Notes: generated from the letters alone by a model not told the origin. A stretch of 64,000 nucleotides of DNA from Yersinia mollaretii ATCC 43969 (GCF_013282725.1 NZ_CP054043.1:2852001-2916000), one strand, 5' to 3'; positions 9,659-18,916 are shown, numbered from the stretch's first letter. Made by a program: numbers and translations.

Positions 9659-10642
9659 ATGGAAAACAAAAAAGTATTCCCCAAAGAAAAAAGCGGATTG
9701 CATCCCCGAAATCGTCATCGCTCGCGTTATGACTTTGATGCGCTTTCAGTGAGTTGCCCAGAGTTAATCCCTTTTTTGGCCCCGACGGCCTACGGTGATA
9801 TTTCTATCGACTTTGCCGATCCTTTGGCCGTCAAAATGCTGAATCGGGCGCTACTGAAACATTTTTATGGGATTGAATATTGGGATATTCCCGCTGACTT
9901 TTTATGCCCGCCAATCCCAGGGCGCGCTGATTATATTCATCATTTAGCTGATTTATTAGCCAGTTGCAATGACGGGGTGATCCCGGAAGGTAAAAACATT
10001 GCACTGCTGGATATTGGTGTCGGTGCCAACTGCATTTATCCCATTATTGGTCAGCGTGAATATGGCTGGCGTTTTACTGGGACTGACATTGATCCACAAG
10101 CATTGAGCGCGGCAAAAATGGTGGTATCCATGAATCCGACACTGAGAAATACCCTGCGGTTGAAACAACAAAAAGATCCGCAGGCTATTTTCGAGGGTAT
10201 TTTGGCGGTGAATGAACGTTACGATGCCACGCTGTGCAATCCCCCGTTCCACGGCTCGGCAGAAGAGGCCGCCGCCACGACACGTCGCAAGCTGCACAAA
10301 TTGGGTAAAGGTGAGGTTGCCGCCAAGCCAGTACAAAACTTTGGTGGCAAAAATAGCGAACTGTGGTGTGAGGGCGGAGAAGAGGGTTTTGTCAGTCGCA
10401 TGGTGGTTGAAAGCGCGACTAAAGCGAAGAGTTGTTTCTGGTTTACCTCATTGATCTCCAAGAAAACGACGTTACCCGCCATCTATCATGCTTTGCGCTA
10501 CGCCAATGCAGTTGAGGTTCGTACCATCGATATGGCGCAGGGGCAGAAAGTGAGTCGTTTTGTGGCATGGACTTTTCTGACGCCGGAAGAGCAAGCTCGC
10601 TGGAAAGCAGAACGCTGGACCCCTTCGTCCTTGAAGCCGTAG
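9659..10642 (+). CDS. rlmF: 23S rRNA (adenine-1618-N6)-methyltransferase RlmF
   Basis: The protein has 327 residues from ATG 9659; in-frame starts at 9614 or 9542 are possible but add residues unlike E. coli RlmF. It uses S-adenosylmethionine to methylate A1618 of 23S rRNA. The SAM loop 'LLDIGVGANCIYPIIG' (about residue 116-131) and the N6-adenine catalytic motif 'NPPF' (about 195) are plain. 'SGLHPRNRHRSRYDF' near the start is a family signature. The end is odd: the last seven residues (PSSLKP after WT) and the stop are encoded in the left end of the ERIC array that follows, so the C-terminus has been replaced or extended by repeat DNA. Confidence 0.93.
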   Translation: MENKKVFPKEKSGLHPRNRHRSRYDFDALSVSCPELIPFLAPTAYGDISIDFADPLAVKMLNRALLKHFYGIEYWDIPADFLCPPIPGRADYIHHLADLLASCNDGVIPEGKNIALLDIGVGANCIYPIIGQREYGWRFTGTDIDPQALSAAKMVVSMNPTLRNTLRLKQQKDPQAIFEGILAVNERYDATLCNPPFHGSAEEAAATTRRKLHKLGKGEVAAKPVQNFGGKNSELWCEGGEEGFVSRMVVESATKAKSCFWFTSLISKKTTLPAIYHALRYANAVEVRTIDMAQGQKVSRFVAWTFLTPEEQARWKAERWTPSSLKP

Positions 10643-10970
10643 GGTTGTTAGCTGTGCTCACTCACCCGAATCACTGACTTGAGTCAGCTCATCGGGATGA
10701 GTTCGCTTGCTGCCTACCTACGACTCCAATGACTTTGGGGTCACCCTTCGATCTTGAGGCCGTAGGGTTGTTAGCTGTGCTCACTCACCCGAATCACTGA
10801 CTTGAGTCAGCTCATCGGGATGAGTTCGCTTGCTGCCTACCTACGACTCCAATGACTTTGGGGTCACCCTTCGATCTTGAGGCCATAGGGTTGTTAGCTG
10901 TGCTCACTCACCCGAATCACTGACTTTATCTTGAAGCCGCAGGGGGTTAGCCTCCTGCAAATCTCAATAC
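10621..10970. repeat. Tandem ERIC-type array, 123-bp period
   Basis: The unit starting CCCTTCG recurs at 10621, 10744 and 10867, an exact 123-bp period. Each full unit holds an imperfect palindrome centred on 'CACTGACTTGAGTCAGCTC', which aligns with the ERIC core (CACTTACTT.GTAAGCTC type), and terminal inverted repeats of the kind CTTGAAGCCG...CTACGACTCCAA. Copies one and two are complete, copy three stops at its centre near 10926, and a fourth, strongly internally deleted copy follows to about 10970. ERIC elements are known in Yersinia as short non-autonomous elements that fold into RNA hairpins. Copy one overlaps the end of rlmF. Confidence 0.85.
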
Positions 10971-11215
10971 TTTAGTCTATGCTGATTAAGATAAATCTTA
11001 GTCAGGCAATATAGCCGACAAGTACACGCTTATTTTTGTTCTTTTGTCGTGTTTTGATTTCATCAATGCAAATACCTCATCGTCCAGGGTGAAGAATAAA
11101 ATCTCAAGGGAAGCCATTAAGGTTCTCCGAGTTTTACCGTGCAAGTTCATTACAAGCACGTTGAAAAGCACATTACGAATTTGCTGCTCAATCATTCACC
11201 AGAAGGACTCCACTT
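10971..11215. other. Gap upstream of the chemoreceptor gene
   Basis: Non-coding leader of the PAS-MCP gene. It is AT-rich, and I see no certain promoter. A GCCGACAA octamer at 11014-11021 resembles a flagellar sigma-28 minus-10 element, but the upstream TAAA is 18 bases away rather than 15. Short frames on both strands here look fortuitous. Confidence 0.5.
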
Positions 11216-12520
11216 ATGTTGTTCAACTTCAGCTCATCTCATGCGTCCTCTCGCGCTGAATTAACATCGATTGATAACGCTGTCCCAATGATTATCTTTA
11301 AGCCTGATGGCACGGTAAAGCACGCTAATAAGCTGTTTTTACAGGCGATGGGCTATCAGCAGGATGAGGTGATTGGTAAACACCATAAATTGTTTTGTGA
11401 CCCGCAATATGTGCTCAGTGATGCCTATCGTCGTCACTGGAAATTGCTCAATGAGGGGCGGCCAATAACCGATAATATTAAGCGAATACGTAAAGATGGC
11501 AGCACTATCTGGTTGCAGGGGACTTATACACCGGTACTGGATAATCAAGGGCGCGTGATGGAGATTATAAAGATCGCTCATGACGTCACTGAGCGAATTT
11601 TGCAATCTCAGGAACACCAGAGTTTATTAAAAGCGCTTAATCGTTCGATGGGAATGATTACCTTCTCCCCGGAAGGTATTATTTTGGAGGCAAACGATAA
11701 TCTGCTGAGTGTGATTGGCTATTCACTGGCTGATATTCAGCATAAGTCGCATCAGATTTTGTGTACGCCAGAATTTGCCCACTCAGATCAGTACCGCCAA
11801 CATTGGCAGCGTTTAGCCCGTGGTGAGTTTATTATCGGACGTTTTGAACGTGTGAACAGTCGGGGTCAACCGGTATGGCTGGAGGCGAGCTATAACCCGA
11901 TAATGGACAATGAGGGGCAGGTGATCAAAGTGGTGAAAATTGCGCAAGATATTACGCAACTGATGCTGCAACAAGAGCATGAGGAGAACCTGATCCGTGA
12001 TGTGCATCATTTGTCACTCACGACCGACCGATCCGCTTCGCAAGGCGCTGAGATTGTTCAACAGGCCGTGCGCGGTATGCAGGAAGTGGAGTCTATTGCG
12101 CGCGAAACCTCGGATGTGGTGAGTGATCTTGGCCGCTGCTCGCAAGAGATTGGCACCATGGTCGAAGCCATTCGGAAAATCTCGTCGCAAACCAATTTAT
12201 TGGCGATCAATGCCTCGATTGAGGCCGCCCATGCCGGTGAACATGGTAAGGGTTTCTCTGTGGTGGCAAGTGAAGTTCGCTTGCTGGCAGAGCACTCACG
12301 TAAGGCGGCAACAGAGATAGAACAGATGACCAAGACCATTCAGCGCGGTGTGATGGCGGCGATGAAAGGCATGGGAACTTGTGTTGAGCAAGCAGGGGGC
12401 GGGGTGACGCTAACGCAGGATGCGGGCGAGGTGATCAATCAGGTCAATATTGGCATGCAGGATGTGGTGAAGCTAATGACCGCCTTTGCTCAGGTCAAGA
12501 ATCAACAAACTCATGTTTGA
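11216..12520 (+). CDS. Soluble PAS-PAS-MCP chemoreceptor, BdlA-like
   Basis: The protein has 434 residues and no transmembrane segment, so it is cytoplasmic. Two PAS domains (about 15-130 and 137-255) each end in a PAC-like 'VxxWLxxxYxPIxDxxGxV' strand pattern, and are followed by a methyl-accepting signalling domain (about 265-434). Its hairpin tip '[34 protein letters not shown]' region contacts CheA/CheW. This is the architecture of Pseudomonas BdlA, which controls biofilm dispersal, and of some Aer-like energy sensors; haem or FAD binding cannot be read from sequence. The signalling domain is short on its C-terminal side. Start ATG 11216 has an AAGGA site. The ERIC array lies upstream and a strong terminator follows. 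Confidence 0.88.
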   Translation: MLFNFSSSHASSRAELTSIDNAVPMIIFKPDGTVKHANKLFLQAMGYQQDEVIGKHHKLFCDPQYVLSDAYRRHWKLLNEGRPITDNIKRIRKDGSTIWLQGTYTPVLDNQGRVMEIIKIAHDVTERILQSQEHQSLLKALNRSMGMITFSPEGIILEANDNLLSVIGYSLADIQHKSHQILCTPEFAHSDQYRQHWQRLARGEFIIGRFERVNSRGQPVWLEASYNPIMDNEGQVIKVVKIAQDITQLMLQQEHEENLIRDVHHLSLTTDRSASQGAEIVQQAVRGMQEVESIARETSDVVSDLGRCSQEIGTMVEAIRKISSQTNLLAINASIEAAHAGEHGKGFSVVASEVRLLAEHSRKAATEIEQMTKTIQRGVMAAMKGMGTCVEQAGGGVTLTQDAGEVINQVNIGMQDVVKLMTAFAQVKNQQTHV

Positions 12521-12534
12521 TCGGATGCCATAAG

Positions 12535-12574
12535 AAACGGGCGGGGATCATGAAGATGCCCGCCCGTTTTGTTT
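12535..12574 (+). terminator. Intrinsic terminator of the chemoreceptor gene
   Basis: Stem AAACGGGCGGG / CCCGCCCGTTT with a 14-nt loop, followed by TTGTTTT. It sits between converging genes and may also weakly stop the glnQ transcript. Confidence 0.9.
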
Positions 12575-12615
12575 TAGGATGTCAGCTTTGGTTTAGAATA
12601 ATGCTAAACCGCTCC

Positions 12616-13338
12616 TCAAGAGACGTGTTGCAGGAATTCCCGTAAACGTTCACTTGGCGGGTTAGTGATCAGACTGTCTGGATCACCATCTTGCGCCACC
12701 CGCCCTTTATCGATAAAGATCAGGCGTGATGCCACTTTTTGAGCAAAGCCTACTTCATGGGTGACGATGACCATGGTCATGCCCTCTTCAGCCAGATCTT
12801 TCATTACGGTCAAGACTTCATGGCGTAATTCTGGGTCCAGTGCCGAGGTTGGCTCATCAAACAGCATTAGCTTGGGTTTTACCGCCAGAGCACGAGCGAT
12901 TGCCACTCGCTGCTGTTGACCGCCCGACAATTCTGACGGGAAATGGTGAGCACGATCTGCCAGTCCAACCTTGGTCAATAACTCCATCGCTAGCTTATTC
13001 GCCGCCTCTTTAGAGGCTCCACGCACACGGATTGGGCCAAAGGCCACGTTTTCAAGTGCGGTCAGATGCGGGAACAGGTAAAACTGTTGAAACACCATCC
13101 CCGCTTCTTGGCGGATCAGGCGCTCATCGACTTTAGGATCATTAACATCCAGACCATCAACAATCAATTGACCACTGGTAATCACTTCTAGCTTATTGAT
13201 ACAACGCAGCAGGGTAGATTTACCCGAGCCAGAAGGACCAATAATCACCACCACTTCTCCCTTGGTGATATTTAGATTGATGTCGTGGAGCACTTGGGTT
13301 TTGCCAAAGTGTTTGGAGACGTTTTTGAATTCAATCAT
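12616..13338 (-). CDS. glnQ: Glutamine ABC transporter ATPase GlnQ
   Basis: The protein has 240 residues with Walker A 'GPSGSGKST' (about 34-42), Q-loop '[13 protein letters not shown]', signature '[14 protein letters not shown]', Walker B '[13 protein letters not shown]' and H-loop 'VTHE'. It is the ATP-hydrolysing subunit of the high-affinity glutamine importer and acts with the membrane protein GlnP and periplasmic GlnH. Its ATG overlaps the glnP TGA by four bases (ATGA), so translation is likely coupled. It is the last gene of the glnHPQ operon. Confidence 0.96.
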   Translation of the reverse strand: MIEFKNVSKHFGKTQVLHDINLNITKGEVVVIIGPSGSGKSTLLRCINKLEVITSGQLIVDGLDVNDPKVDERLIRQEAGMVFQQFYLFPHLTALENVAFGPIRVRGASKEAANKLAMELLTKVGLADRAHHFPSELSGGQQQRVAIARALAVKPKLMLFDEPTSALDPELRHEVLTVMKDLAEEGMTMVIVTHEVGFAQKVASRLIFIDKGRVAQDGDPDSLITNPPSERLREFLQHVS

Positions 13339-13991
13339 ATTATTTTCAGCTTTCTTTCTAACCGGCGCAGAACGAAGCTCAGAGCCAAGGTGATTATCAG
13401 ATAGATTACCGCCACCGCACTCCAGATCTCCATGGCGCGGAAGTTACCGGCGATAATTTCCTGACCCTGACGAGTCAGTTCTGCCACGCCAATCACGATA
13501 AACAGTGAGGTGTCTTTGATACTAACAATCCACTGGTTACCCAGTGGTGGCAGCATGCGGCGCAGGGCCAGAGGGGCAATCACGTAACGCAAGGTATCGC
13601 GTTTGGATAACCCGAGGGCCAGACCGGCTTCACGGAACCCGTTGTGGATTGACAGCACCGCACCACGGGTAATTTCCGCGATATAAGCGCCTGAGTTAAT
13701 AATTATCGTCACAACGGCGGCTGAGAAAGGATCGATGCGCACGGGCATCATCATCGGCAATGCAAAGTAAATAAACATCACCTGCACCACGATTGGCGTG
13801 CCACGGATCAGCTCAATAAACACTAATGCGACATTTCTGCTTAGCCAACCACCATAAGCGCGGGCAAAACCGGCTATAACCCCAATAATTAGGCCGCCAA
13901 GCAACCCTAGGACCGAAATCCATAGGGTTAACTTGGCGCCTTCAAGCAGGATTGGGATGGCGGGCCAAATAGCGCTCCATTCAAACTGCAT
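13335..13991 (-). CDS. glnP: Glutamine ABC transporter permease GlnP
   Basis: The protein has 218 residues (E. coli 219) and about five transmembrane helices. The '[22 protein letters not shown]' region near residue 140-160 is the EAA coupling motif of polar amino-acid (HisM/GlnP) permeases. It forms the channel for glutamine in the inner membrane. It lies 35 bp after glnH, within one operon, and its stop overlaps the glnQ start. Confidence 0.96.
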   Translation of the reverse strand: MQFEWSAIWPAIPILLEGAKLTLWISVLGLLGGLIIGVIAGFARAYGGWLSRNVALVFIELIRGTPIVVQVMFIYFALPMMMPVRIDPFSAAVVTIIINSGAYIAEITRGAVLSIHNGFREAGLALGLSKRDTLRYVIAPLALRRMLPPLGNQWIVSIKDTSLFIVIGVAELTRQGQEIIAGNFRAMEIWSAVAVIYLIITLALSFVLRRLERKLKII

Positions 13992-14026
13992 GGATATTCT
14001 CCTGGTCTAAAAACGGCAAAAATGAA

Positions 14027-14770
14027 TTACTTAGGTTCTACGCCGAACCATTTCTTATAAATCGCAGCGTAAGTGCCGTCTTCTTTCAGAGACTTAAGAG
14101 CTACGTTAACTTTGTCACGCAGGTCACTGCCTTGCGGGAATGCTACGCCATACTGCTGAGCTTTAATGGAGTCGCCCACCGCTTTGAACTGACCATTGCC
14201 AGCTGTTTTGATGAAGTAAAGGATGTTAGGGGTGTCATGCAAAACTGCATCAGCACGGCCTGTTCCTAACTCCAGATAGGCGTTATCGATATTAGGGAAT
14301 TGGCGTAAGTCTTTGGTTTTGATGTTGGCTTTCGCATAATCAACAGAGCCGGTGCCGCTTTTCACTGCGACGACTTTGCCCGCCAAATCCGCTTCGCCTT
14401 TGATTTCGTTGTTGTCAGCTTTGACCATGACCAGCAGGCCGCTGTTGTAATAGCCGTCAGAGAAGTCGACTGCTTTTTTACGTTCGTCGGTGATGGTGAT
14501 ACCGGCCAGTGCCAGATCCACGTTCTTGGTTTGCAGCGCAGGAATGATGCCACTGAAATCCATCGGCTTCAGGGTGTATTTCACATCCAGTTTTTTCGCG
14601 ATGGCATCCCATAAGTCGATATCAAAACCGACGTATTTATCGCCTTGTTTGAACTCAAATGGGACAAAAGCGGTATCTGTAGCAACAATCAATTCTTTTT
14701 CTGCGGCGTGGGAACTAACGGCAAAGGCCAGCGCGAGTGCGGCCAATGAAACTTTAACAAGTGACTTCAT
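14027..14770 (-). CDS. glnH: Periplasmic glutamine-binding protein GlnH
   Basis: The protein has 247 residues (E. coli 248) with a 22-residue signal peptide ending '[22 protein letters not shown]'. This is a type II periplasmic binding fold of family 3; '[26 protein letters not shown]' and '[11 protein letters not shown]' are the ligand-pocket and hinge segments. It captures L-glutamine and delivers it to GlnP/GlnQ. As first gene of the operon, it has a nitrogen-controlled promoter upstream (see the sigma-54 entry). Confidence 0.96.
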   Translation of the reverse strand: MKSLVKVSLAALALAFAVSSHAAEKELIVATDTAFVPFEFKQGDKYVGFDIDLWDAIAKKLDVKYTLKPMDFSGIIPALQTKNVDLALAGITITDERKKAVDFSDGYYNSGLLVMVKADNNEIKGEADLAGKVVAVKSGTGSVDYAKANIKTKDLRQFPNIDNAYLELGTGRADAVLHDTPNILYFIKTAGNGQFKAVGDSIKAQQYGVAFPQGSDLRDKVNVALKSLKEDGTYAAIYKKWFGVEPK

Positions 14771-14886
14771 AAGTGGGTGTTCCTTTATGCTTTTGTGGAT
14801 ATACCTTTTGTACCGACGTCACGGGTAACCTGCGACGCCAATTGCTTGGGGCAAAGAGATCCATTTTTATATTTCAGGGAGCAATA

Positions 14887-14902
14887 TGAAAAGATCGTGC
14901 CA
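14887..14902 (-). promoter_or_regulatory. Sigma-54 promoter of glnHPQ
   Basis: Minus-strand TGGCACGATCTTTTCA gives a perfect minus-24 TGGCAC and a weaker minus-12 (TTTCA for TTGCA) at the right spacing. From memory, E. coli glnHp2 has the same weak minus-12 feature. It lies 117 bp upstream of glnH. The rest of the 484-bp gap (14771-15254) holds NtrC sites and no gene that I can support. Confidence 0.82.
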
Positions 14903-14974
14903 GAAATGCAAGTTATTTAAAAATAAAGAGTTTGATCTAGGTAGTTAGCCTGAAATTACTTAGTTAGCTCTGTT

Positions 14975-15023
14975 TGCACCATCGTGACTCACCAAAATGG
15001 TGCGGCAATGTCATTGTGGTGCA
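14975..15023. promoter_or_regulatory. NtrC-type enhancer sites upstream of glnH
   Basis: CTCACCAAAATGGTGCG at 14988-15004 is close to the NtrC dyad TGCACC-N5-GGTGCA. Perfect single half-sites flank it: TGCACC at 14975-14980 and GGTGCA at 15018-15023. The cluster is 75-135 bp upstream of the sigma-54 core, the usual place for an enhancer. This fits induction on nitrogen limitation. Confidence 0.72.
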
Positions 15024-15254
15024 ATGGGCTATATGTTTACTTATTATTAACTCGGCAATCAAGAATAAACAATCGATAAACAACACCGATGTAACAATAT
15101 TGTTAACTGTATCGAATTTTTGTCTGAAAAGAGTGCAGTCTGGGAGAGGGGAGTGCGGGGGAGATAGCAGGGCCGCTTGACCGACCCTGCCTATTATTTT
15201 TCAAATACCGATTATCTTTCAACTTATGATGTATTGGATAAAAAATGCGGGTGT

Positions 15255-15758
15255 TTACTCAATGTTGGCTTCAAGGAACCACAGGAATTTATCCAGATCA
15301 CGAGATGCGGCGGTGAACATGTCAGCGCTGGCCTCATCGTCGACTTCAGTGATGGCTTTGCGGATGAAGTTTGCGACGACACCATAGCGATCGGCCAACT
15401 CTTTTAGGTGCTCTTGCACACTATGAATATGGGTCGGATAGCTCTTCAATGGGGTTTTATCGGTGACAAGTTGTGTAGTACCGAGCGCCACGCCGCCTAA
15501 TTGAACCGCTCGCTCTGCAAAAGTATCCAGATGGTCGTTAATGGCGGTACGGAAGCCATCCAACATTTCGTGGACTGCGATAAAGTTAGCACCGCGCATA
15601 TTCCAGTGCGCCTGTTTGGTGATCAGCGACAGGTCAATAAACTGTATAACCATCTGGTTTAATAGCTTAATCGTCAGCGCCTTAGCATGTTCATCAACGT
15701 CATTACGTGTATAGATTAGTTCAGAAGATTTTGCTTTTACCAGTTTTGCTGTACTCAT
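15255..15758 (-). CDS. dps: DNA-binding ferritin-like protein Dps
   Basis: The protein has 167 residues, the E. coli length, and forms a four-helix ferritin subunit that assembles as a dodecamer. The inter-subunit ferroxidase ligands are visible in '[21 protein letters not shown]' (His, His, Asp) and '[14 protein letters not shown]' (Asp, Glu). The lysine-containing N-terminal tail ([12 protein letters not shown]) is the DNA-binding arm. It oxidises Fe(II) with peroxide and compacts DNA in starvation. It lies next to glnH as in E. coli. A possible minus-10 TATACT is 50-60 bp upstream of the start. Confidence 0.96.
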   Translation of the reverse strand: MSTAKLVKAKSSELIYTRNDVDEHAKALTIKLLNQMVIQFIDLSLITKQAHWNMRGANFIAVHEMLDGFRTAINDHLDTFAERAVQLGGVALGTTQLVTDKTPLKSYPTHIHSVQEHLKELADRYGVVANFIRKAITEVDDEASADMFTAASRDLDKFLWFLEANIE

Positions 15759-16180
15759 AATAGGTATCCCTTTATTGAGTTGATTGCCAATTTCTTCACC
15801 GCAATAAGTATAACAAAGATATTTAAGTTTGCAGGTCAGATAGCGCCTATCAATTAAATAGCTAACTACCGAAAGTGTTTGAAAATGTAATTTTTTGTTC
15901 CTTTAATAGGATAGTGTCACTTTTAATTTCAGGTCTAATTGATAATGACTATCGCTGTGATTTATATCTATTTTATTATTTAAAAGTTTTCCAATATGTT
16001 GAGTGGTTATTTCATGCTGCTACTAAATTCACATGTTTTAAATTAATGAAATGGCAGGACGGTAAGTGAATAATAAATAAAATAATTCACTAGCTAATAG
16101 TTTATAATATGGACTATTTTGATGCGGTTTTATCCGTGCGATATACCGGTTAATTAATTTAACCGGTATATATTGTGAGG
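15759..16180. other. AT-rich gap between dps and tam
   Basis: 422 bp carrying the dps promoter at its left side and, at 16141-16171, a perfect inverted repeat near the tam stop codon. One 64-codon frame (15875-16069) is rich in Phe/Leu/Tyr, has no ribosome site and looks fortuitous. Nothing else is seen. Confidence 0.5.
16141..16171. repeat. Perfect 13-bp inverted repeat downstream of tam
   Basis: Arms ATATACCGGTTAA (16141-16153) and its exact complement (16159-16171) around TTAAT. It lies 9 bp past the tam stop on the minus strand. No T run follows on either strand, so it may be a protein-binding site or a Rho-related or mRNA-stabilising stem rather than an intrinsic terminator. Confidence 0.6.
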
Positions 16181-16957
16181 TTATGGGCGGGCGCGGGCGA
16201 CGATAAATAAGCGCGGAAATGCCAGTAAGCGTCTGCCATCAACGAGTGGTGGATACGCAGCATCAATGAGGGCCAGATAATCTTGCAGGAAATCCAATCG
16301 CATAGCTTCAGAGAGTGGCTCCAGAAACGGTCGTAAGCCAGTGGAGCGTAACCAGTCAACAATCGCTTGAGCAGAAGGCATTGGATGATAATAGGTCGTG
16401 CGCCATATATTCACCTGCTCAGCGGCGGGGGCCAGTAAATCATAATATTGGCTGGCAGTGAGCACTTTTGCCCGAACCGCTCCAGCCTCTTGCAATGTCT
16501 GTTGCCACGGCCCATTTTCCGCGACTTTTCGCATAGCCCGATGGCTGGGTTGGTCCAGATTATCCGGCATCTGCACAGCCAACACGCCGTTAGGTGCCAA
16601 CTGAGCAAGTAGATGCGGAAACAACTGCTGGTGATCAGTTAGCCACTGTAATGATGCATTGGCATAGATGATATCTTGTGGCTCCGAGGGCTGCCATTGG
16701 CGGATATCAGCCTCAAGAAAGGCGCAATCAGGTAGGCGCTGCTGCGCGCTCGCTAACATCGCTATCGAATTATCAATGCCGACAAGCTGTGCGTTGGGGA
16801 AACGGTGGTGCAGTAATTCAGTGGAGTTACCCGGCCCACAGCCTAAGTCACTGATATAGCGTGGTGTCACAACATCAATTTGCGCTAACAAGTCGGTAGC
16901 AGGGCGGGTGCGTTCTGCTTCAAATTGGCGATATAAATCAGGGTCCCAGTCTTGCAT
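16181..16957 (-). CDS. tam: Trans-aconitate 2-methyltransferase Tam
   Basis: The protein has 258 residues (E. coli 252). It is a class I SAM-dependent methyltransferase with motif I '[16 protein letters not shown]' (about 33-48), an acidic 'VGIDNS' strand end, and '[25 protein letters not shown]' as the motif II-III region. The C-terminal '[28 protein letters not shown]' matches Tam specifically. It methyl-esterifies trans-aconitate, an inhibitor of aconitase formed by spontaneous isomerisation. The gene lies between dps and the sigma operon on the same strand, with a 98-bp gap from the anti-sigma gene. Confidence 0.9.
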   Translation of the reverse strand: MQDWDPDLYRQFEAERTRPATDLLAQIDVVTPRYISDLGCGPGNSTELLHHRFPNAQLVGIDNSIAMLASAQQRLPDCAFLEADIRQWQPSEPQDIIYANASLQWLTDHQQLFPHLLAQLAPNGVLAVQMPDNLDQPSHRAMRKVAENGPWQQTLQEAGAVRAKVLTASQYYDLLAPAAEQVNIWRTTYYHPMPSAQAIVDWLRSTGLRPFLEPLSEAMRLDFLQDYLALIDAAYPPLVDGRRLLAFPRLFIVARARP

Positions 16958-17055
16958 GCATGGCCTCCGAGATAAAAAATGCGGTGATAGGGATACTTAA
17001 ATGCTGCGAACAGGCTCGCATTAAAGGCAAGTCGCTGTGCTCAGCAAAAAGCATG

Positions 17056-17721
17056 CTACAGATTCTGCAATGGCCCGCTAAACAAGACTGCCCCTGTTGG
17101 CTGACCCGTTGGGGAACCCCCATGAGGCTCAAGGCTAATGGCCAGCAGTGAATGATCGGCGAGCTGGTTTTCAGCCAATCTTAGTTGGGTCGGCCCTTGG
17201 GCATTGAGCAACCCCAATGAGTGCGGCTTTTCACCGGCAGGAATGCTCCATAGCTCAAGGCTATTGTTGCTGCTTACCACGACGGGATTCAGTGGCGTTA
17301 AGGTTAAATAGCGGGTCGATTTTTCCAGACTGACGACCCACTGGCTGTTCTGCTGGCTATTCGATAGGACGGCTATCGGTATCGCAGTGGGGGACTCCAC
17401 CCATAGGCGCGGCACGATGAGGATCGCGGCCAGACAGGCGGCGAGCGCCCAGCCCATATACGACCAACGATTACGTTTGATGTGGCGAATATTGATCAGG
17501 GGTAACTCCAACTCTAAGCGCTTCCAAACGCGCTCAGGCGGCTCTAAAGGCGCGAGCTGATTGTCCAGTTGGGTAAACAGACTCTGCCAACTCGCCACAT
17601 CTGCCGCCAGCCGTGGGTCACGACGAAATCGGCGCTCAAATCGCATTCGGGCCAGACCGCGCAAGGTGCCTAGTGCATATTCTGCGGCCAGTGCTGAGTC
17701 ATACTCACGTCTGTTTTTCAT
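17056..17721 (-). CDS. Anti-sigma factor, RskA/anti-sigma-K family
   Basis: The protein has 221 residues from ATG 17721, which overlaps the sigma-factor TGA by four bases; the frame extends to 17766 but the coupled start is much better. The cytoplasmic N-terminal part ('EYDSALAAEYALGTLRGLARMRFERRF') is the zinc-less anti-sigma helix bundle that binds the sigma factor. One transmembrane helix (about residues 90-108, 'MGWALAACLAAILIVPRLWV') follows, then a periplasmic RskA domain with 'SLEPHGGSPTGQPTGAVLFSG' at the end, a strong family mark. It would hold the neighbouring sigma factor at the membrane until a signal, usually through stepwise proteolysis, releases it. Confidence 0.85.
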   Translation of the reverse strand: MKNRREYDSALAAEYALGTLRGLARMRFERRFRRDPRLAADVASWQSLFTQLDNQLAPLEPPERVWKRLELELPLINIRHIKRNRWSYMGWALAACLAAILIVPRLWVESPTAIPIAVLSNSQQNSQWVVSLEKSTRYLTLTPLNPVVVSSNNSLELWSIPAGEKPHSLGLLNAQGPTQLRLAENQLADHSLLAISLEPHGGSPTGQPTGAVLFSGPLQNL

Positions 17722-18272
17722 AAGCCTACACAGCCCTTTAGGTGGTCCAGTGCACGACGTATCCAACTTTTTATCGTACCAAGGGGTTGTTGTAAATGAC
17801 TAGAGATTTCCCCATGAGAAAGCCCTTGATAATAAGCCAGCATAATACTTTGACGTTGTTCTGTGGGCAGATGCGCTAAACACTCTGCGAGTTGTTTCGC
17901 CTCGCCGTCTTGCTGTAATTGCGCCAGAGGTGTTAGCGCATTATCGGTCAGCACATCAGTTTCATCGCCGTCGAGTGTTTGCAGACGATTATCACTGCCG
18001 CGCATCAGATCGATTGCCCGATTGCGAACGATATGGGTCAACCAAGTCAGTGGTGCGCTGAGCTGTGCATTGTAGTTATCAGCCCGATTCCAGACGGTAA
18101 GAAAACTGTCGTGTAAAACTTCTTCTGCACGGGCGTGGTTACGTAGCATTCGTAAGGCGACCGCGAATAATCGAGGAGAGGTCAGGCGGTAAAGCTTTTC
18201 AAACGCGGACTGATCGCCTTTAGCAATGGCTTCTATCAGTCCGATTTGTTGTTCCAGAGAACACTCATTCAT
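17718..18272 (-). CDS. ECF RNA polymerase sigma factor, SigK-like
   Basis: The protein has 184 residues from ATG 18272 (MNECSLEQQ), which has an AGGGA site; the frame opens to 18317. Sigma region 2 is at about 25-95 ('DQSAFEKLYRLTSPRLFAVALRML', 'EEVLHDSFLTVWNRAD', 'LTWLTHIVRNRAIDLMR') and region 4 at about 125-180 ('CLAHLPTEQRQSIMLAYYQGLSHGEISSHL' with helix-turn-helix). It is paired with an RskA-type anti-sigma gene through an ATGA overlap and preceded 61 bp upstream by a fasciclin gene, an arrangement seen with SigK systems elsewhere. It probably directs its own operon. Confidence 0.87.
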   Translation of the reverse strand: MNECSLEQQIGLIEAIAKGDQSAFEKLYRLTSPRLFAVALRMLRNHARAEEVLHDSFLTVWNRADNYNAQLSAPLTWLTHIVRNRAIDLMRGSDNRLQTLDGDETDVLTDNALTPLAQLQQDGEAKQLAECLAHLPTEQRQSIMLAYYQGLSHGEISSHLQQPLGTIKSWIRRALDHLKGCVGL

Positions 18273-18333
18273 GCGCCAATCCCTAAAAAATCCATCAGGT
18301 GCAGTGAGACACTGCACCCAGTATAGACGGGAT

Positions 18334-18894
18334 TTATTTAGGCATCAGGACAGTATCAATCACATCGATCACACCATTTTTCTGTTGTACATCATAGGTG
18401 CTGATATTAGCGATATTGCCTTTGCCATCTTTAAGCTGAATGTTATGTGGACCATTATTCATAATCCATAGTGGTTGGCCGTTGACGGTTTTCAGTTCAG
18501 CGCTGCCGCCACCGGCTTTAATTTTACTCTCTAGCTGCTTCATATCGTACTTACCTGCCACCACGTGATAGGTCAGAATTTGGGTGAGCATGGCCTTATT
18601 TTCTGGTTTGACCAAATTCTCAACCGTACCTGCTGGCAATTTTGCAAATGCGGCATTGGTGGGCGCAAACACGGTGAAGGGGCCGGGGCCTTGCAGGGTG
18701 TCAACCAACCCCGCAGCTTTAACAGCAGCGACTAATGTGGTGTGATCTTTTGAGTTCACCGCATTCTCAATAATATTTTTGCTTGGGAACATTGAAGCTC
18801 CCCCCACCATGACAGTTTCGGACATCATAGCGGCCATAGAAACAGTGCTGAATACCAAGGAAGCACAGATTGCAGTACGGATAAGCGTTTTCAT
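18334..18894 (-). CDS. Exported fasciclin (FAS1) domain protein
   Basis: The protein has 186 residues: a signal peptide of about 21 residues (MKTLIRTAICASLVFSTVSMA) and one FAS1 domain. The FAS1 H1 box 'GPFTVFAPTNAAFAKLP' is near residue 92 and the H2-type ending 'NGVIDVIDTVLMPK' closes the protein, with 'ILTYHVVAGKY' between. FAS1 domains mediate adhesion or protein-protein contact at the surface. As first gene of the fasciclin-sigma-anti-sigma set it may be a target or signal of the ECF system; that is inference. A candidate ECF promoter lies about 55 bp upstream. Confidence 0.9.
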   Translation of the reverse strand: MKTLIRTAICASLVFSTVSMAAMMSETVMVGGASMFPSKNIIENAVNSKDHTTLVAAVKAAGLVDTLQGPGPFTVFAPTNAAFAKLPAGTVENLVKPENKAMLTQILTYHVVAGKYDMKQLESKIKAGGGSAELKTVNGQPLWIMNNGPHNIQLKDGKGNIANISTYDVQQKNGVIDVIDTVLMPK

Positions 18895-18916
18895 AATGTA
18901 TTCCTTTTAGGATGGT

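Noticed and set aside
10992..11021. Possible flagellar sigma-28 promoter for the chemoreceptor (TAAA ... GCCGACAA)
   Set aside because: The spacing is 18 rather than 15 bases and the minus-35 is short; not convincing.
10998..11259. Two overlapping small frames on opposite strands (65 and 71 codons)
   Set aside because: No ribosome site, no recognisable composition, and they lie in the promoter region of the chemoreceptor gene.
15177..15407. 76-codon plus-strand frame over the end of dps
   Set aside because: It is the antisense of dps for most of its length and has no ribosome site.
15841..15861. OxyR-like CTAT-N7-ATAG upstream of dps (15847-15861)
   Set aside because: Only the central pair is well spaced; the outer half-sites are missing or misplaced.
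15875..16069. 64-codon frame upstream of dps
   Set aside because: Low-complexity A/T-rich translation without a ribosome site.
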